A stretch of DNA of 64,000 nucleotides. It comes from JAVBOW01 sp031549495 (lineage in GTDB: Bacteria; Bacteroidota; Bacteroidia; Bacteroidales; Rikenellaceae). Of the stretch, positions 27,601 through 36,300 are shown piece after piece. The notes beneath the pieces are model-generated. The model was not told the DNA's origin, did not search any database, and saw only the letters and a list, made by a program, of their open reading frames with translations. The DNA lies in the NCBI GenBank assembly GCA_031549495.1, contig JAVBPS010000007.1:65359-129358 (forward strand), written 5' to 3'. Numbering within the stretch: position 1 is the stretch's first letter; each line of letters begins with the position of its first letter. The translations under genes were made by a program, and so were the position numbers.

Positions 27601-27765
27601 GGAACCGTTGGTGCTCACGCCCACGGAGGTGCCCTTGACCACCACGGCGACGCCCGCCAACGGTTGTTTCCCGTCATCGAGGACCACGCCGCTTATCGTC
27701 CTCTGCTGGGCGGACGCGAAGTGGCAGGTCAACGCGAGAAAGGTCAGTAGAAAAAGATTTCTCAT
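24634..27765 (-). CDS. SusC/RagA-family TonB-linked outer-membrane transporter (PUL1)
   Basis: This 1043-residue protein carries a signal peptide (ending SAQQ), an N-terminal carboxypeptidase-regulatory-like beta domain (about 25-110, ISGVVLDDGKQPLAGVAVVVKG), a TonB-type plug (about 125-240, VTAQDGQPGSPSTITIRGGNS, GFPLENPDNN, DASATAIYGARGANGV) and a C-terminal beta-barrel ending in TFGLDITF. It imports oligosaccharides into the periplasm together with the downstream SusD. It is the first gene of PUL1, with a good -7 box and a LacI-type site upstream. Confidence 0.96.
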   Translation of the reverse strand: MRNLFLLTFLALTCHFASAQQRTISGVVLDDGKQPLAGVAVVVKGTSVGVSTNGSGQYRITTDAPNPVLVFSLVGHASQEIAVQGKTLINVTMDESATALDEVEVAVGYGTVRRADLTGSVASVDMEDMSKVQATSFDSAMAGLVAGVNVTAQDGQPGSPSTITIRGGNSITQSNAPLYVIDGFPLENPDNNMINPADIASIDILKDASATAIYGARGANGVVMITTKTGVKGKPSVNVRASLGLQNNIKKMDMMGAYEFVKYQLDLNEINATKLYLGGGKTLDDYRNARDIDWQDQLFQTAKVQNYGVQVSGGTDNTKYLVSGSILNQDGVIIKGGFKRYQGRMLLDQKLGRDLRFYVTANYTATETYGIVAKDYENSTPTESLMYSVMGFRPTSGNLDPDFNYADEFIDDLGNSNDIRINPIYSAKNEHSPVYNNVILANSYLEYQRLKKITFKVAGNITNGFRRSESFRNTKTRAGSPQTPTGRENGVNGWIRNENLVNWSNENTVSYKDVFGQHSLNAVAGFSAQKQTDKGYYFKATHIPNESLGISGLGEGTPVEIKTSNTVSTMESFFGRVNYDYKKKYYLTATFRADGSSRFPTGNKWGYFPSGSLAWYFAREGFVKKLGFISGGKVRVSYGVTGNNRVGNFAYMSTLIQSGVSGSSNSTIGYPFNNAYQPGVYPSALGNGSLKWESTAQWDAGLDIAFLDNRISLVLDYYYKKTNDLLLRADIPSSTGYLTGTKNIGKVSNEGVEITLNTVNIRNRNFQWTTNFNISFNRNKILELNGDQPSLTTMLSWNGNYNNAHPYIALPGMPVASFYGYIFDGVYQYSDFIESGGNYVLRADVPNNGNAASTIKPGDIKYKDLNGDGVVNSYDQTVIGSPYPTHTGGFTNNFYYKNFDLNVLFTWSYGNQLLNGNRMIFMGGENRTNLNQLREMENRWSPDNLTSRIPRAGGAGPAVYSDRFIEDASFLRLRNVSLGYTFSKIGLVSALRLYVTGTNLFTWTKYSGPDPEVSVKSNPLTPGFDWSAYPKARTITFGLDITF

Positions 27766-27849
27766 TGTGTTGAAGTTTTAGAGTTAGTTGATTGCAGGAT
27801 CGCTTCGTTCGGGGGGCGCCGCAACGGCGGAATTTCCCCGGAGGTTACC

Positions 27850-27857
27850 CAAATGTA
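27850..27857 (-). promoter_or_regulatory. -7 box of the PUL1 susC promoter
   Basis: On the minus strand TACATTTG is a perfect match to the Bacteroidota TAnnTTTG box, 85 bp upstream of susC. A T-rich stretch lies about 19 bp further upstream in place of a clear TTTG. Transcription would start near 27843. The candidate operator at 27906-27929 lies about 50 bp upstream of the box. Confidence 0.55.
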
Positions 27858-27905
27858 GCTTTACCGCAATCAATAAAAACAGGGCCGCGTATAAAAATCA
27901 GCGCG

Positions 27906-27929
27906 ACCGTTCCCGGAACCGTTCCCGGA
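27906..27929. promoter_or_regulatory. Candidate LacI-family operator, tandem 12-bp repeat
   Basis: ACCGTTCCCGGA occurs twice in perfect tandem, and the junction creates the palindrome GTTCCCGGAAC. The same half-site appears inverted at 29161-29186. The site lies between susC and the LacI-family gene, so it could control either or both. Confidence 0.6.
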
Positions 27930-28025
27930 AAAATACTCCACGCCCTGTTGCCGGCAAAAGTGCAGGCGACGTCGCGGAGGTGTTATCACATCAGTCGGGA
28001 TGAAAGCAGGACTGGGTCGGCAGCC

Positions 28026-28056
28026 TTGTTTTTTCCAAATATAATAACTACTTTTC
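28026..28056 (+). promoter_or_regulatory. Probable promoter of the LacI-family gene
   Basis: TTG at 28026-28028, 20 bp, then TACTTTTC at 28049-28056: one mismatch from the -7 consensus with correct spacing. Transcription would begin about 20 bp before the ATG at 28080, giving a short leader. Confidence 0.45.
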
Positions 28057-28079
28057 ATGCGTCAAAATAACTACCCGAC

Positions 28080-29114
28080 ATGCCCAAACGGATCACGATA
28101 AAAGATATCGCGCAACACCTCGGTATCTCCAAATCGACGGTTTCGCGCGCCCTGGCTGACCGCTACGACGTGAACCCCGCCACCCGCGAGGCTGTCCTGG
28201 CGATGGCCGAGAAGCTCCATTACCGGCCCAACGTCACGGCCATCAACTTCATGAGCCAGAACACGAAGATCATCGGCGTGGTGGTCCCCGAATTCCTGAA
28301 TTCGTTCTTCCCGCGCATCATCATCGAGATCCAGCGTTTTTTTGAAAAACACGGCTACAACGTACTGATCACCCAGTCGAACGAGTCGGCCGAGGAGGAG
28401 CGCAAGAATCTGCAGATGATGGAGAACGCCATGGTAGAGGGGATGATCATCTCGGTGGTGCACCGCAACCGCAACCTGGATTATTACGAGCGGTTGCGCG
28501 AGGAGGGCATGCCGCTGGTCTTCATGAACCGCACGAGCGATCTGCCGGACACCACGCAGGTGGTGATCAACGAGAACAAGATGGCTACCGCGGCCGTGGA
28601 GCACCTGCTGGCCGCGGACCGCCGCCGGATACTGCACCTGAGCGGGCCTTCCGCATTGAAGAAAACCCCGGAGCGGCTTGGCGGTTACCGGCAGGCATTC
28701 GAAAATTACGGTGTGCCCGTCAATCCGAATTTCATCGTCGAGGGGGGGCTCACCCGTGACAGCGGCTACCGCGCCATGCGCGATTTTCTGGCCTCGGGGC
28801 TGGTTCCCGACGCTGTTTTCGGTTTCAACGACCCCGTAGCCATTGGGGCGATGATGGCTATCCGCCGTCACGGCAAATACCGCATTCCGCAGGATATCGC
28901 CATGGTGGGCTTTTCTGAATCGCGCTCGGCGTTGCTGGTCGACCCGCCCCTCACTTCGGTCGAACAACCGCTCGGTAAATTGGGTTACACGGCGGCTAAA
29001 CTCCTGCTGGAGAAGATCGAGAACCCGGACGCCCCGGCCATGACCGTGGTGCTGGACGCGAAACTCAACATCCGCGAATCGAGCGACGAGAGCGCCGATT
29101 CCTTTCCCGAATAA
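28080..29114 (+). CDS. LacI-family transcriptional regulator
   Basis: This 344-residue protein has an N-terminal helix-turn-helix with the LacI signature (ITIKDIAQHLGISKSTVSRAL, residues 5-25) and hinge helix KLHYRPNVTAINF, followed by a periplasmic-binding-protein-like effector domain (IIGVVVPEF, VEGMIISVVHRN, DAVFGFNDPVAIGAM, PPLTSVEQPLGKLGYTAAKLL). It probably senses a sugar and binds the ACCGTTCCCG sites on both sides of its own gene, thereby controlling PUL1 to the left and the symporter/oxidoreductase pair to the right. LacI control of a PUL is less usual than HTCS or ECF-sigma control. A weak hairpin (GGGCTGCGGCCC) follows the stop codon. Confidence 0.94.
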   Translation: MPKRITIKDIAQHLGISKSTVSRALADRYDVNPATREAVLAMAEKLHYRPNVTAINFMSQNTKIIGVVVPEFLNSFFPRIIIEIQRFFEKHGYNVLITQSNESAEEERKNLQMMENAMVEGMIISVVHRNRNLDYYERLREEGMPLVFMNRTSDLPDTTQVVINENKMATAAVEHLLAADRRRILHLSGPSALKKTPERLGGYRQAFENYGVPVNPNFIVEGGLTRDSGYRAMRDFLASGLVPDAVFGFNDPVAIGAMMAIRRHGKYRIPQDIAMVGFSESRSALLVDPPLTSVEQPLGKLGYTAAKLLLEKIENPDAPAMTVVLDAKLNIRESSDESADSFPE

Positions 29115-29160
29115 GGGCTGCGGCCCGTTGATTTTTCCCGATCGGTGCGAACCGGTTTTC

Positions 29161-29186
29161 CGGGAACGGTTCCGAAACCGTTCCCG
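29161..29186. promoter_or_regulatory. Candidate LacI-family operator, 26-bp near-perfect palindrome
   Basis: CGGGAACGGTT and AACCGTTCCCG face each other around a TCCGA-type centre; only one base pair near the middle breaks the symmetry. The half-site is the one repeated in tandem at 27906-27929. The site ends 20 bp before the -33 box of the symporter promoter, where a regulator could block or aid RNA polymerase. Confidence 0.7.
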
Positions 29187-29206
29187 TATTTTTATCCCTG
29201 CAAAAC

Positions 29207-29238
29207 TTTGCCCGGTCGTACGCAGCGGAGTATATTTG
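29207..29238 (+). promoter_or_regulatory. Promoter of the symporter gene
   Basis: TTTG (29207-29210), 20 bp, TATATTTG (29231-29238): a full Bacteroidota-type promoter. The predicted start near 29245 leaves a leader of about 12 nt before the ATG at 29258. Confidence 0.75.
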
Positions 29239-29257
29239 GGCATAAAAAACTGAGCTA

Positions 29258-30925
29258 ATGCATACTCTGGACTACATTTCGATCTCCGTTTTCGCCATGG
29301 GCATTCTTTGTACGGGGCTGCTTTTCAGTCGTAGCGGCCGTTCGATGCGCAATTTCTTCTCCGCGGGCGGGACGGTGCCCTGGAGTATGGCGGGGCTGTC
29401 GCTCTTTATGGGCTTCTTCTCCGCGGGCACCTTCGTGGTCTGGGGGTCGATCGCCTATTCCTCAGGGCTGGTGGCCGTCACCATCCAGTGGACGATGTGC
29501 ATCGCAGGGCTGTTGGTGGGCTTGGCTTTCGCTCCCCGGTGGCGCAAGACCGGGGCGCTCACGGCCGCCGAATACATCGACCAGCGTCTGGGGCGGCAGA
29601 CCCAGAAATCCTATACCCTATTATTCCTGCTCGTGTCGCTCTTCACCACCGGGGCGTTCCTCTATCCCGTGGGACGGATCCTGGAGGTGTCGACGGGGCT
29701 GCCGCTGGTGACCTGCATCCTGCTCATCGGCGGGGTGAGCATCCTGTACGTCACGGTGGGCGGACTGCGGGCGGTGGTGGTGACCGATGTGCTGCAATTC
29801 GTCATCCTGTTCGCGGCGGTGCTGATCGTCATCCCCCTCTCGTTCGACAAGGTGGGCGGGGTGATGGATTTCTTCGCTTCGGTTCCCGAGAACTTTTTCA
29901 AACCGTTCAATTCGGAATACACATTGGGGTTCATGATCGCCTTCGGGCTATATAATATGGTCTTCCTCGGGGGAAATTGGGCTTATATCCAGCGTTACAC
30001 GACCGTGAAGAACCCTAAGGACGCCCGCCGCACGGGCCTGCTCTTCGCCGGGCTGTATAGTTTCTCGCCCGTGCTGTGGATGTTGCCGCCGATGATCTAT
30101 CATGTCTTCAACCCCTCGCTCAGCGGGCTGGGCACTGAGGGGGCCTACCTGATGATGTGCAAAGAAGCACTCCCTGCGGGGCTGCTGGGGCTGATGATCG
30201 GCGGGATGATCTTCGCCACGGCAAGCTCGCTCAACGCCACGCTCAATATCTCGGCCGCCGTCTTCACCAACGACATCTTCCGCCGCCTCTTTCCGCACAG
30301 CAAGGACAGCCTGCTGGTGCGTGTGGCGCGTTTGTCTACCATCTGTTTCGGCCTGCTGGCCATCGTGGTGGCGCTGATGATCCCCTATATGGGCGGGGCG
30401 GTCAACGTGGTGATCAGCGTGGCGGCCCTCACGGGGGTGCCGCTCTACCTGCCGATCCTGTGGACGCTCTTTTCGAAAAGGCAGACCGGGGCATCGGTGC
30501 TCGCGGCCACCCTCACGAGCCTCGCGGTGAACGTCTTTTTCAAATTCATCTCTCCCTCGTTGCTGAACATCGCGCTCGATCGCGAGCAGGAGATGATTCT
30601 CGGGGTGGGTTTCCCCGCCCTGTTCCTGGCCGCGTACGAAGTATGGGCTGCTGTGAAGGGGAAGGTCAGCCCCAGCTACCTGCAATACGCCGCGCAGCAT
30701 AAGGAATCGGCCGCCACGGCTACCGAGGATCAGGTGGCGGCCTCGAAAGCCGACAACCGTTTCAGCGCCCGGGTGATCGGCATCGGCATCACGGCTTCGG
30801 GGGCGGTGATCATCCTGCTGGGCGCGGTGCACGAATACGGCCGTGCGGTGGTGTGTGGGATGGGCCTGCTGCTGGCCCTGCTCGGGGTATACCTGTGGAT
30901 TAAAAACAACCGGAAAAAAAATTAG
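29258..30925 (+). CDS. Sodium:solute symporter family (SSS) transporter
   Basis: This 555-residue inner-membrane protein has about 13-14 hydrophobic helices. The first loop motif RSGRSMRNFFSAGG, the segment TAAEYIDQRLG and GGLRAVVVTDVLQFVILF are typical of SLC5/SSS proteins such as sugar, sialate or uronate symporters. It probably brings the monosaccharide or disaccharide released by PUL1 into the cytoplasm. A non-conserved linker of about 30 residues separates the last two helices. It is 5 bp from the FAD oxidoreductase gene, so both are one transcript under the 29207 promoter. Confidence 0.9.
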   Translation: MHTLDYISISVFAMGILCTGLLFSRSGRSMRNFFSAGGTVPWSMAGLSLFMGFFSAGTFVVWGSIAYSSGLVAVTIQWTMCIAGLLVGLAFAPRWRKTGALTAAEYIDQRLGRQTQKSYTLLFLLVSLFTTGAFLYPVGRILEVSTGLPLVTCILLIGGVSILYVTVGGLRAVVVTDVLQFVILFAAVLIVIPLSFDKVGGVMDFFASVPENFFKPFNSEYTLGFMIAFGLYNMVFLGGNWAYIQRYTTVKNPKDARRTGLLFAGLYSFSPVLWMLPPMIYHVFNPSLSGLGTEGAYLMMCKEALPAGLLGLMIGGMIFATASSLNATLNISAAVFTNDIFRRLFPHSKDSLLVRVARLSTICFGLLAIVVALMIPYMGGAVNVVISVAALTGVPLYLPILWTLFSKRQTGASVLAATLTSLAVNVFFKFISPSLLNIALDREQEMILGVGFPALFLAAYEVWAAVKGKVSPSYLQYAAQHKESAATATEDQVAASKADNRFSARVIGIGITASGAVIILLGAVHEYGRAVVCGMGLLLALLGVYLWIKNNRKKN

Positions 30926-30930
30926 ACGCA

Positions 30931-33210
30931 ATGATAAAGGAATCAGCGCATCAAGGGCGCCGCAGGATGCGGTGCGACACCCTCGCGGCCGACCTGGCCG
31001 TCGTAGGGGGCGGCATGACGGGTGTGTGCACGGCTATCGCGGCCGCCCGTGAAGGAATCAAAGTGGTGTTGGTGCAGGATCGTCCCGTGCTCGGCGGCAA
31101 CGCTTCGAGCGAGGTGCGCCTCTGGATCCTGGGGGCCACGTCCCACCTGGGCAACAACAACCGCTGGTCCCGCGAAGGGGGCGTGATCGACGAGATCCTG
31201 GTCGAAAATACCTTCCGCAACCGGGAGGGCAATCCGGTGATCCTCGACTCGCTGCTGATCGACATGGTGTTGGCCGAGAAGAATATCACCCTGCTGCTGA
31301 ACACCGTGGTGGGCGAGGTGCACCTGGGCGACCACCGCACCATCGAGAGCGTCACCGCCTTCAATCCCCAGAACGGGACGCGCTACATCATCTCCGCTCC
31401 GCTCTTCTGCGACGCCTCGGGCGACGGCATCGTGGCCTACCAGGCTGGCGCCTCGTACCGTTTCGGGGCCGAGGACAAGGAGGAATTCGGGGAGTGTTTC
31501 TCCCCTTCGGAGAGCTACGGCAAGCTGCTCGGGCACACCATCTACCTCTATCCGAAGATGACCGGCGGGCCGGTGAAGTTCGTCCCCCCGTCGTTCGCCC
31601 TGAAAGACATTTCGGTGATCCCGAAGCACGCCAACATCGATCCCGCCCGCCGCGGATGCGACTACTGGTGGTTCGAGTACGGCGGGTTGAAGGACACGAT
31701 CCACGACACGGAAGAGATCAAATACGAACTCTGGAAAGTGGTCTACGGCGCCTGGGATTATATCAAGAACTCGGGGAATTTCCCCGAGGCCGAAAATATG
31801 ACCCTCGAATGGGTCGGCACCGTCCCCGGCAAGCGCGAGAGCCGCCGTTTCGAAGGGCTTTACATGCTCACGCAGAAGGATGTGGTCGAACAGAGCCGTT
31901 TCGACGACGCGATCGCCTTCGGCGGCTGGGCCATCGACCTGCATCCGGCCGAAGGGGTCTATTCGCCCCTGCCGAGTTGCAACCAGTACCATGCCAAAGG
32001 GATTTATTCGATTCCTTACCGTTGCTACCTGAGCAAGGATATCGACAACCTGTTCCTTTCGGGCCGCCTGATCAGCGCCTCGCACGTGGCCTTTGGTTCC
32101 ACACGCGTGATGGCTACCACCGCCCTGGGCGGGCAGGCACTCGGCGTGGCCGCGGCCATGTGCCGCGAAAAAGGGGTGGCCCCCGCAGCCCTGCTCGACC
32201 CGGCGGCGATGCGCGGATACCAACAACGGTTGAGCGTGACGGGACAGAGCGTCCCGTTCGTGCCGATCGACCCGGCGCAGAACAAGGCCGCCGCCGCCCG
32301 CATTACAGCGACGAGCACGCTTACGCTCGACGAACTGCCGCACGAGGGCGCCTGGACTTCCCTCTGTTTTTCCGTGGCGCAATTGCTGCCTCTCAAGAAA
32401 GGACCTTCACCGGAATTTTCGCTGCTCCTGCGGGCGGATGAAGATACGCAGGCGACCGCCCAACTGTGCGTAAGTTCCAAACCTCATAATTACACGCCCG
32501 ACGTGGAGCTCGCTTCCCTCACGCTGACCCTGGAAAAGGGTGAGCAGCGGGTAGAACTCGATTTCGGGGTGCAGATCCCCCACGACCAATACGCTTTCGT
32601 GGTCTTGCGCGCCAACGAAAAGGCGTCGGTCGCTTCATCGCCCGTGCGCATGACCGGCATCGTTTCCGCCTTCAATAAATTCAACCACCGGGTGAACAAC
32701 ACCGGCCGCCAGATCCCGCCCGAAGGGAGCGGTTTCGAGTCGTTCGAATTCTGGTGCCCCGAGCGGCGTCCCGCGGGAGAGAACCTTGCCTTGCGGATCA
32801 CCCCGGCGCTCGAATGTTTCGGCCCAGGGAGCCTGGTGAACGGTTTTGTGCGCCCCACCATCGCGCCCAACGCCTGGGTGGCGGCCCCCGGGGACAAACA
32901 GCCTGCCGTCACGTTGCAATGGGATGCCCCGCAGCAGATTTCGGTCATTCGCCTCTTTCTGGATACGGACTACGACCATCCGATGGAATCGTCGCAATAC
33001 GGCCATCCGGAGAGCGTGATGCCCTTCTGCGTGCGCGACATCCGGATCACGGACGGCGGCGGGAATCCGGTCGCCGCCGTTACGGACAATCACCAGACCG
33101 TCGTTACATTCCGTTTTCGCCAACCATTGGAAACCGACCGTCTGGAGATAGAATTGAGCAACGGCCAGGATCACGTGCCTGTGTCACTGTTTCAGATCTA
33201 TATAGCCTGA
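30931..33210 (+). CDS. Cytoplasmic FAD-dependent oxidoreductase with C-terminal galactose-binding-like domain
   Basis: This 759-residue protein has no signal sequence. The FAD motif is LAVVGGGMTG (Gly26-Gly31, a canonical GxGxxG, unlike its three relatives here), followed by VLGGNASSEVRLWI, DASGDGIVAYQAGASYRFG, GKRESRRFEGLYMLTQKD and the C-terminal SASHVAFGSTRVMATTALGG. From about residue 450 the sequence is beta-rich, ending in a discoidin-like module (ISVIRLFLDTDYDHP, DRLEIELSNG). It probably oxidises the sugar imported by the adjacent symporter; the product is unknown. An alternative start at Met13 cannot be ruled out. Confidence 0.85.
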   Translation: MIKESAHQGRRRMRCDTLAADLAVVGGGMTGVCTAIAAAREGIKVVLVQDRPVLGGNASSEVRLWILGATSHLGNNNRWSREGGVIDEILVENTFRNREGNPVILDSLLIDMVLAEKNITLLLNTVVGEVHLGDHRTIESVTAFNPQNGTRYIISAPLFCDASGDGIVAYQAGASYRFGAEDKEEFGECFSPSESYGKLLGHTIYLYPKMTGGPVKFVPPSFALKDISVIPKHANIDPARRGCDYWWFEYGGLKDTIHDTEEIKYELWKVVYGAWDYIKNSGNFPEAENMTLEWVGTVPGKRESRRFEGLYMLTQKDVVEQSRFDDAIAFGGWAIDLHPAEGVYSPLPSCNQYHAKGIYSIPYRCYLSKDIDNLFLSGRLISASHVAFGSTRVMATTALGGQALGVAAAMCREKGVAPAALLDPAAMRGYQQRLSVTGQSVPFVPIDPAQNKAAAARITATSTLTLDELPHEGAWTSLCFSVAQLLPLKKGPSPEFSLLLRADEDTQATAQLCVSSKPHNYTPDVELASLTLTLEKGEQRVELDFGVQIPHDQYAFVVLRANEKASVASSPVRMTGIVSAFNKFNHRVNNTGRQIPPEGSGFESFEFWCPERRPAGENLALRITPALECFGPGSLVNGFVRPTIAPNAWVAAPGDKQPAVTLQWDAPQQISVIRLFLDTDYDHPMESSQYGHPESVMPFCVRDIRITDGGGNPVAAVTDNHQTVVTFRFRQPLETDRLEIELSNGQDHVPVSLFQIYIA

Positions 33211-33302
33211 CCTGCCACACGCTTCCAAAACACAAACAATTGCCGGAATCGCATGCCTCCTAATCTTGCTTGGCTAATCTTGAACATAGATGTAAAAGAA
33301 CA
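33211..33302. other. Convergent gap between FAD oxidoreductase and HTCS2
   Basis: These 92 bp separate two genes that end towards each other. I see no strong terminator hairpin; ATCGCAT and ATGCGAT near the two ends could pair but are far apart. Confidence 0.4.
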
Positions 33303-36300
33303 TTATCCTGAATGCGATGCTTGTTTGGCCGGAGCGTCGGGTTGTCCTTTTTTCAGGAATTCGCTCGCATTCTTGCCGAAATATTTCTTGAACACGATAC
33401 TGAAATATTTCGGGTCGGAAAAACCGACCTGGTAAGCGATTTCGTTGACGTAGTAATTACCCGATTGCAGCAGTTCCACGGATTTGTTGAGACGGTATTG
33501 CTGGATGAATTCCAGGGGTGTTTTGTTGAGTAGTTCCTTGAATTTACGGTACAGGTTGGCGCGGCTCAGGCCGGTCTCGCGCTCCAGGTCTTCGGCCGAA
33601 AAAGCGGAATTGGAAAGGTTCGCCTCGGTGAGATGCCAGACCCGGCTGATAAATTTCTTGTCCGCTTCATTCATTCCGTCGCCGGGTTCGTACTCCTCCT
33701 GTACGAATTTTTCCTTTATTTTTTTGCGGTTCTCCAACAGGTTGAGTATGCAGTTGACCAGCAGGTCGATGTCCACGGGTTTCTCCAGGTAGATGTCCGC
33801 CCCGGCCCGATAGCCCTCGGCTTTGTTCTCGTTCGAGCTCAGGGCGGTGAGCAGGATGACCGGGATATGGTTGGTGCGCAGGTTGTTCTTGATCTCGAAA
33901 CAAAGCTCTGCGCCGTCCATCACCGGCATCATCACATCGGAAACAACGGTGTCGACCGACGTTTTCGAGAGGACTTTCAGCGCTTCCGCGCCGTTGGTGG
34001 CCGTCACGATCCGGAAACGGCTCTTCAGGTGGGCCGCCATGATGTCGCGCAGGTCGTCATTGTCTTCGACGATCAGGATCTTGGGCCTGCGGCCACCCGG
34101 TAGTCTTTCGCCGCCCGGCATCTCTCCGGCCGCCTCTTCGGCTGTGTGCCGCTCCCCGGTCCCGGGTACCGCATCTGCGGCATGCATGGGGAAACTGAGA
34201 TGAAAGCTCGTCCCCTTATTCAGTGCGCTTTCTACCCATATCTCGCCGCCGTGCAGGACGACCAGTTCGCGGGTGATCATCAGCCCGATGCCGAATCCTG
34301 TCTCCGTGGAATTGACCACGTTATCGGCCCGGAAATAGCGTTTGAAAAGTTGCTTTTGCTGCTCCTTGGGAATGCCCACCCCGTCGTCGGCGATGGAGAT
34401 CAGCAACCGGTCCTCTTTCGTGCGGGTCGTGAGCGTGATATGCCCCATCTTGCGGCTGTATTTGACCGCATTGGAGAGCAGGTTGAAGATGATCTTATCG
34501 AATTTATCGGGATCGACGGCCAGCGGAGTTTCGCTGCCTCCGTAGTGCCTGGCCAGGACGATGCCCCGCTGCTCCATCAGGGGGATGAAGTCCTCGCAAA
34601 TGGCGTCCAGCGTCCGCTCGACGGTGATATAGGAAAGGTGCAGGTTTTTCTTTTCGAAATCCCTGGCTTCGAATTCCAGCAACTGATCGGCGAGTTTGGT
34701 CAGGCGCGAGGCGTTGCTGTTCGCTTTGCGAAGGATCTCGAGGGTTTCATCCGAGAAATCTTTTTTGCGCATGGCCAGTTGCAGCGGCGATTTGATCAGC
34801 GAAAGCGGGGTGCGGATGTCGTGGATGATGTTGACGAAAGAACGGATCTTGTCCTTGGCCCGTCGCTCGCTCAGGCGCACGCGGTAGAATTTGACGGCGG
34901 CGTAGATGAGCCCCGCCAGGAAGATCCCGTAGAGCAGGTAAGCCAGGGGAGTCTGCCAGAATGGGGGAGCGATCATGATGGTGATCGAACGGGAATTGCG
35001 GACGATTTCCTGCAGGCTGTTCGTGTTGGCCCATTGGATGACCAGGCGGTAGCTGCCGGGCTTGAGGTTGGTGTAGCTGGCGGAATTCGCCCGGGTGATG
35101 GGCGACCATCCCGTATCGAAACCTTCGAGTTTCCAGCGGTAATAGTTGGCTTTGTTGATCAGGTTGACGGACGAGAATTCGAAGGTGAGCGAATTTTGGG
35201 AGTGCTTCAGGCGGATGGAATCCGTCTGGTCGATCGACCGATCGAGGGGCGAATCCGGGGCGCCTATCCCGGCGCTTTCATTGAAAATTTTCAGATCGGT
35301 GACGATCAGGTTGGTTCTCAGGTCGAAAGCGAGCAACTCTTCGGGGTGGAAAATGATAAAGCCGTTGTTGCTGCCGAAAACGATCTCGCCCCGGCGGGTG
35401 CGGCCGTAGGTTCCGTAGGTAAACTCTTTGATCGGAAGGCCGTCGTCGAGGGTGTAATTCTTGAAGGTTTCCCCGGCGATGCCGAAACACGAAATTCCCT
35501 TGGTGGTGCTCAGCCAGAGGTTGCGGCGTCCGTCCTGCTCGATGCCGTAGACCAGATTCGAGGGAAGGCCGTCCGCCACGGTGAATTTGCGGAATCCTTC
35601 CGTCGCGGGATCGAAGCGGATCAGTCCCTGCCCCTCGGAGGCCAGCCACAGGACACCCTCTTCGTCCTGGGTGATGCAGAAAATGGAGCCTATGTTGTAC
35701 TGGGTGGCGTTGAAATTGCGGATCGTCTCCCGGTCCTGGATCAGATGCAGGCCGTTGTGTCCCCCGGCGGCTATCCGACCGTCGCGGAGTTTGCAGATGC
35801 AGAGCGCATCGGCGACCGGAAAGGTTTCCTGGACGCCGGTACGGAGACTGCGACGGATAAGGGGCGAACCCGCCCCCGAACTCCATAACCGATCCCCGTC
35901 GACCAGCAGGGCGTTGATCCCCGGCTGATAGGCCTGGCCGGGGGTGGTGCCCAAGGAAACGGCCGAGCGACGGCGGTCGATCTTCAGCAGGCCGTCCTGG
36001 GCGGTACCCGCCAGGATGTTACCCTCCGCGTCGCAGGCCAGGGCGATGATCTTGTTGCCCGACAGCCGGTCGGCGTCGGTATGCGGATGCAGGTAGTCCC
36101 ACGTCCTGCGGTCGGCGCTCAAGATGCTGATACCGTCGTTGGTGCCGACCCACAGGTTGCCCTGAGAGTCCTCGACGAAAGAACGCACTTCGTTGTTGTG
36201 CAAACTGTTGTGGTCGTTCGGATTGTTCCTGTAGTATTGGAAGTTCAGCGCCTTGTTATTCAGGTAAGAGATGCAATTGCCTGCGATCCACACCCAGTCG

